A DNA stretch of 64,000 bases. Origin: Dioscorea cayenensis subsp. rotundata. Lineage: Eukaryota; Streptophyta; Magnoliopsida; Dioscoreales; Dioscoreaceae. Within the stretch, counting starts at the first letter, position 1; every line of letters begins with the position of its first letter. The position numbers and the translations under genes were made by a program. The DNA lies in assembly GCF_009730915.1 (NCBI RefSeq), contig NC_052489.1, positions 28,575,916 to 28,639,915 of the forward strand. The letters run 5' to 3'. Below, one piece after another: positions 58,930 through 64,000 of this stretch. The notes below the pieces were generated by a model, which saw nothing but the letters and a program-made list of their open reading frames with translations, had not been told where the DNA came from and did not search any database.

Positions 58930-59727
58930 AGGAATAGAATAAATACCATGTTCGCTGCATATCATTTATGAGTTAGTTTGTAAATATATATATATAGAAC
59001 GAGAGGGGTTGGTGTATAGTAAAATAAGGGTGAATCGGGTTGCAGTGAGTGGGGGAGTACAGTTAGATGATGATCTAATAACTCTAGTTAATATCTATAG
59101 ATTTTTAACTTACAGATGTCTCCATGGCTCTCATGTGTATATATATATATTTATGTTTCTATTGGTTTATATAACATGAGTGGTTTTTTTTCTTATTTAG
59201 AGCAAGTTTATTATTGATAATAATTATTGTGTTTTGGTCTGAGATTCAAGAGTTTCAGTGAATCACATAATTTTTTTATTAATTATTATCTTCTACATAT
59301 TTCTAAATGTCATGTAGATTTTGAACATGGATATTATTATTATTAGAAAAATATATAAATATTTTATGTGTTTTGTTTGTTACCTATGACCGAGTTGTAC
59401 AATGTAGAATTTCTCAGTAAATCATTTAATGCGCCCAACTCCTAGACTTGTACATATTCTTAATTGGAAATATTATGTAGTCCTAGAGCATATGATCATA
59501 ACTACAAGTGACAATAAATTTTGTGGGCCATTTGATAACACCTTTCAACTAATAAGACTGTGGTAAGCCATTCAAGCAGCTACAAAAATATGGAACTCTT
59601 TGGCATTATTTCTGCCGACCTATATGTCTCTACACTTTTGTTTTAATTTGTAATATTAATTGATTTAAATGTATATATGGTACTGGTTTGAAAATTTAAA
59701 ACTAGTAGAAAGGGAGAGGATTAATAG

Positions 59728-59766
<39 letters not shown>

Positions 59767-60660
59767 AAGAATGTGTGAAAGATAAAAAGGCAAGTGAAGA
59801 AGTGATATGGTCCTTTATTGTATGGAAGGTGTCAGAGTTGGTCTGCAATCCATTCATCTGTTTCTATTCACTGATCACATGATATTACTTGAATGCATTG
59901 CAGACTTAGAAACAAGGAAATAACAGTTCCCTTCTTCTCTGGACTTCATCTAGCTCCTCCTCTAAATGTTTCAGTTTACATTCATTCATGTCAATGCATA
60001 CCAGCTTTATTTATTTATTTATTTATTTATTAGCAATATATTAATATCTATGTATATATACAGTTCCTTCTTAAGGTAAACAACATTAATTTTGTTGTGT
60101 TTCTATTCAAGGCTTAAGGTACAAAGTTTGGTGGTGGATCAACTGTTCAAATGTCTGATCAAATCTCATGCATGTATGTGGACAAAAGAAAAAGGTAAAT
60201 AATTAATATTCTAAATTAATTTTGATTAATTAATGAACGTCTAAAAGTGAATTAATTCTAAGACAAACAAATTAAGAACTCAAAACAAAAATGATCATGT
60301 CTGAGTGCATGCTTGTCTTTGATCTTTCTCCATTCATCCAATATATGTCAGAGTTTCACGTGGAACTGATCCCATTCATCTTATGACACATAATGCATCA
60401 ATTTGGATCCCATTCTCTCACTCTCTCTTCATCCTTGCACTTCTTAGATCCAAACTTATGAATTTCAAAGTGAAGAAACAGTATAATTCTCATCAAATTA
60501 TGAGTTCATGTGCTACAGTGACAAAGGTGGCACAATTGTTTTCAAAGTGTGAACAATGGCAATGTTTGATCCAATGTTTCTTGGTTTATTTTATTAAAAC
60601 ATATTATATATATATATATATATATATCTAAAGACAGCAACACAACACAAGACCAACATT
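58930..60660. other. AT-rich intergenic region downstream of the HEC-like gene
   Basis: Low-complexity DNA with (TA)n runs near 59139-59150, 59738-59762 and 60604-60627 and a TTTA run near 60007-60032. No gene, RNA gene or transposon ends recognised. The HEC-like 3' UTR should occupy the right edge. Confidence 0.5.
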
Positions 60661-60800
60661 AGATCTTCTTCACCTTACTAAGTTTTCTTGTCCAAGATTA
60701 AAAGATTAACAATAATGCACTAGGTTGTCTCCTTCCAAACATTACAAAGAAAGTATATAATCTAAGAAACATAAAATTAATTAATTAAAGACACAAGAAC

Positions 60801-61556
60801 TCAGCTCATTGTCTGGCTAGGATTGTTCATGAAGCAATTCTGATAAGGATAATTGGCAGTAGAGAAACCGGTGATGTCTCCGGGGAAGCCGGAAACATTC
60901 CGGTTAGCCTGAGCCAATTTGAGTGACTGAACCTGTGTCTTGAGAAACTTAACATAATGAATAGCTTCATCTAGCATTGATGCAGTGTCCATTTTAGTAC
61001 CTCCAGGGACTAGTCTCTGCAAAATCCTTATCTTCTCACTGATCCTTTCTCTCCTGTGTCTTGCTGCAACACTCTGAGGATCCTTTGATATTTTTACATT
61101 CCTTCTCTTCGGAGGCTTCACAGTCTCCGGATCAATGTGTATTGGTTGCATGGCAGCAATGCGGAAGATCATCTCCCTCATCATCACCATTGATGTTTCC
61201 TTCTTCTTCTCTTGCTGCTCTGCCATCACTGACGTCCAGTGATCATTACTAGAGTTTTGGTACACTTGCATGGTCCCTCCTCCTCTTTCTCCAAATCCCA
61301 ACCCAAACATGCTGTTGTTGTTGTTGGTGCTGTTGTGCAAGTTGATGAGCAATGGAAGTGAGGTTTGACTGGTTGGCATGTAGTTGTTGCTGTTGTTGTT
61401 GTTGTTGTTGTTGTTGAATTGTGGTTGGGGACCAATATTAGAACACTGTGCAGCAGATGTTGTTTCAGAGAATTCAGTGAACTTCTCCATCTGCATCATC
61501 ATAGCCATCAGCTCCATTTGGTTCTCTGTGCTCCCATTTATGTACTCCAAATCCAT
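60801..61556 (-). CDS. HEC: HECATE-type bHLH transcription factor
   Basis: A single exon of 251 residues from ATG at 61554-61556 ([20 protein letters not shown]). The N-terminal half is low complexity, with a run of Asn near residues 50-58 encoded by a trinucleotide repeat and another Asn-rich stretch near 75-80. Residues about 128-215 form the HEC domain: [40 protein letters not shown], then [20 protein letters not shown] and [17 protein letters not shown]. In the basic region the position that is Glu in E-box binders is Ala (VAARHRRER), as known for HEC and IND proteins. In Arabidopsis HEC1-3 act redundantly in stigma, style and transmitting-tract development, in stem-cell control and in auxin/cytokinin balance, partnering SPATULA. 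Which HEC paralogue this is cannot be decided here. Confidence 0.93.
   Translation of the reverse strand: MDLEYINGSTENQMELMAMMMQMEKFTEFSETTSAAQCSNIGPQPQFNNNNNNNNSNNYMPTSQTSLPLLINLHNSTNNNNSMFGLGFGERGGGTMQVYQNSSNDHWTSVMAEQQEKKKETSMVMMREMIFRIAAMQPIHIDPETVKPPKRRNVKISKDPQSVAARHRRERISEKIRILQRLVPGGTKMDTASMLDEAIHYVKFLKTQVQSLKLAQANRNVSGFPGDITGFSTANYPYQNCFMNNPSQTMS
61315..61416. repeat. Trinucleotide (GTT/AAC)n tracts inside the HEC-like coding sequence
   Basis: Two GTT-rich tracts (about 61312-61330 and 61381-61416 on the plus strand) encode the poly-Asn runs of the bHLH protein. They lie outside the bHLH domain and should vary in length between individuals. Confidence 0.75.
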
Positions 61557-61559
61557 CCC

Positions 61560-61724
61560 TAGCTAGTTTCCTGCCACTTTTCTCAGAGATAAAAGAGCTG
61601 TAAAGCTGAAGCCTATCTATCAGAGAGGATGGGGAAAGTTAGCTCTCAGAAGGTGGCAGAGATTCTATATATATATATATACACACACACATGACATCCT
61701 AGCTACTTGCAAACCTATAAACAG

Positions 61725-61755
<31 letters not shown>

Positions 61756-63016
61756 TTGAGAAACTTCTATCTTGCTTCTTCTATGATTAATTAAGAGGTT
61801 GATATAAATGAATATGTAACACAATGAAGGGGACTGGTGTGAGTTCTGTAATCACAAAAGGTGTTGGTCTTTATTTGTAGGGTATCTAATACTCTCTTTT
61901 TTTTTTCTTTCTCTTGGCTCACAAGAAGTTCATGCAGGCTTTGTCCACCTGCTTTTCTTTTGAGCAAACAACTTTTGTTTTCACTGTTTTTCAGCTTTCC
62001 TTAAATGGAAATGGTGGCTGTTGTCTCTCTGCATGTGTCTCTCTAAAGTGAGAATTAAGCAAATTATCATAAAACAATTCTTAGTTTTATAATTAAGTGT
62101 GACTTTGATAACAAGTCAATGACTTAACCACAAGTCACAAATGTTGTTATATTTATTATTTTAGTTTGTAGATTTGGCAGTCTCTGATTGGAAGGTTAAG
62201 TGGGGCCATGTATTGACAAATGGCATGTGAGAAGAGTCAGAGAGGAATAATGAGACATGAAACCATATACACATGAATTTCACCTACTCATAAACTGGTT
62301 TAGAAGTGATCTTTTTATTGTGAAAATGTTTTAATAAAAAAGTAGCAAAAAAAATTCTAGTGCTCATCCAAAAAGTTAGATAGGATAATGTTAACAAATA
62401 CATTATATATGATTCTTTCCATTTGAAGGTATAGTATAGATTCCAAGTATAAAGATTTTCAAATGAAAGCATATATAGCTCTAATCTTTATATATATATT
62501 TATATTATAAAGATTTGGAAAGAAAAGATGGTGAGTTAATTTAACATTAATAAGTGTAAAGTTTTTGAGAAATGAGCCATGTTTTGTGAAGTCTCATCCC
62601 TTTCATTCTTGAATTCATTCTTGAAAAACTAGAGACAAGTACTTGACATTGTCTTGAAAACAGTTGTTCACTATATTTTTGAAAGAATGTTATGCGAGGT
62701 TGGTAATTAAAGATATAAAACAGGCATAGACAAGACGTGAAAATTAACCACTTTGAGCAGTTCCCATTTTACTGGAATTTTCATTTTCATATCTTGTTTG
62801 TTTTTCCCTCTAGTTTTAAATATTATCATATTAAGATTAATGAGTACTCAACTACTTCTCTCTTCTTCCATGCATGCATGCATCCATCTTTACGTTGGTG
62901 CACTTATATGTATATATATATATGTTAATCATATTGTAATAAGAAACTAATTAGGATATCTCATGATATATATATAGATTACTTTTGAGAGAGAAAGTGA
63001 AGAGTACTAATTTGGT

Positions 63017-63060
<44 letters not shown>

Positions 63061-64000
63061 GAACTTAACACAATGAAGCAAGGTTTTAGAAAGATGCAAT
63101 AGCTATATATCTTTTTTCTTTTATTTTGATAAACCTTGATAATAATTATTACAAGGGAGATCAAATATAAGATTTTGGATTAGGATACTAATGTTTAATG
63201 TTTTACTTTTCTTTATTGGTGGTTGCAAAACAAACTAATACTACCCATCTTTTCTCTCTTTGTCTCTCTCCATAGAATAAAGTGTGTGTGTGCGTGTATG
63301 TGTGTGTGTCAATCAATATATATATGTGGAGGAACATGTAATGTGAAAAAAGGAAGAGGTTCTCTGCAAAGAAAGCTTGGATTGGATACATGGAATCTGA
63401 ATGCATGAGACCTTTTATTTATTTATTTTTCTTTTTGATCATTCACCCTATCTTCTTTTTCCACTCTAACAATAAAAATATAATAATAGCATAAAAAGTT
63501 GCCTATAAAGTCACAAGATAAAATAAAGAAACCATAATAAAGTTCTTTAATGACAATATATTCCTGCAATTGCAAACAAACGTAAAAAGCAAATGCAAGA
63601 AATTTAAAAGTCTCGGGTTCAAATCTCATTGAATACAATGTAGATCTCTGGTTGTGGGTATGTGTTTCTATTTAAACTCCATGTGATTCTATAAGAACAC
63701 ACTCGTTAGATAATTAATTTTTGTTTCGTGCAAATGTCATGGTGTATATAACATTTATAAAAAAGAAAATCATAATCTTAGTCAATAGTAAACTTATTCT
63801 ATGATAAAATTTGGAGTAAATTATCTTCACCTGTCATCTAAAACTATAAATATTTTGAATTAATATTTTTAATTTATTACAATTTATATCATTTATCACA
63901 ATTTTGATCAACTAATTGGTTTTTCATAGGTTACATACATAATGTGATATAATCTCACAAACTACTCACATAAGGGAAAAATCATCGACTAGATTACAAA
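61560..64000. other. HEC-like promoter and AT-rich intergenic DNA
   Basis: Upstream of the HEC-like gene. (TA)n with (CA)n at 61661-61692 may include the TATA region; further (TA)n at 61725-61752, (GT)n at 63022-63058 and a shorter GT tract near 63283-63309. No second gene, transposon ends or RNA gene could be supported up to the window edge. Confidence 0.45.
63022..63058. repeat. (GT)n microsatellite
   Basis: About 17 uninterrupted GT units following a short TA run. The longest pure GT tract in the window. Confidence 0.85.

Noticed and set aside
63605-63635. gggttcaaatctc, resembling a tRNA B box
   Set aside because: No A box at the right distance and no cloverleaf could be drawn.
1-64000. 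CRISPR arrays, bacterial operons, rRNA genes, organelle DNA insertions
   Set aside because: None seen; the direct repeats present are microsatellites or transposon parts.

Overview
This is nuclear DNA of a flowering plant. Evidence: many short GT-AG introns, very AT-rich intergenic DNA full of (TA)n microsatellites, a plant-type LINE, MITEs, and plant-specific families (PPR-DYW, COR27/28, HECATE bHLH). Several genes are GC-rich at the 5' end (30.2-31.2 kb, 33.9-34.3 kb, 21.6 kb), which suggests a monocot; a genus cannot be named safely.

Layout. 0-11.7 kb is repeat-rich: an unclassified AT-rich stretch, a repeat present in three alternating orientations (about 1764-2527), a PPR pseudogene truncated at that repeat, and two LINEs of one family in opposite orientation (5'-truncated copy 3511-5368; near full-length but dead copy 5610-11714). 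11.7-64 kb is gene-rich. In order: centrin (-), COR27/28-like cold/clock regulator (-), CLASRP-like SR splicing factor (+), a KNR4-like protein (-), a PPR-DYW organelle editing factor (-, one frameshift), a tandem DJ-1 protein (-), a second PPR protein of 11 exons (-), 3-methylcrotonyl-CoA carboxylase beta chain (+), a three-RRM RNA-binding protein (+), and a HECATE-type bHLH factor (-). All spliced models were built by hand; exon phases add up without internal stops and yield 182, 246, 436, 395, 567 and 360 residues for centrin, COR27-like, DJ-1, the second PPR, MCCB and the RRM protein. UTR limits are not determined.

The genes are not an operon-like system; each is an independent housekeeping or regulatory gene. 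Their company is notable, however: from memory of Arabidopsis, most best matches fall in a few chromosomal segments (COR28 / PPR-DYW / DJ1C / MCCB; centrin / CLASRP / RRM; HEC / KNR4-like), so the window looks like an old conserved block. I found no clearly novel system. The best leads are a miR482/2118-like hairpin near 58.7 kb, a pair of compensating frame switches in the KNR4-like gene, the alternating-orientation repeat, and a COR27-like promoter with stacked G-boxes and evening-element-like sites.
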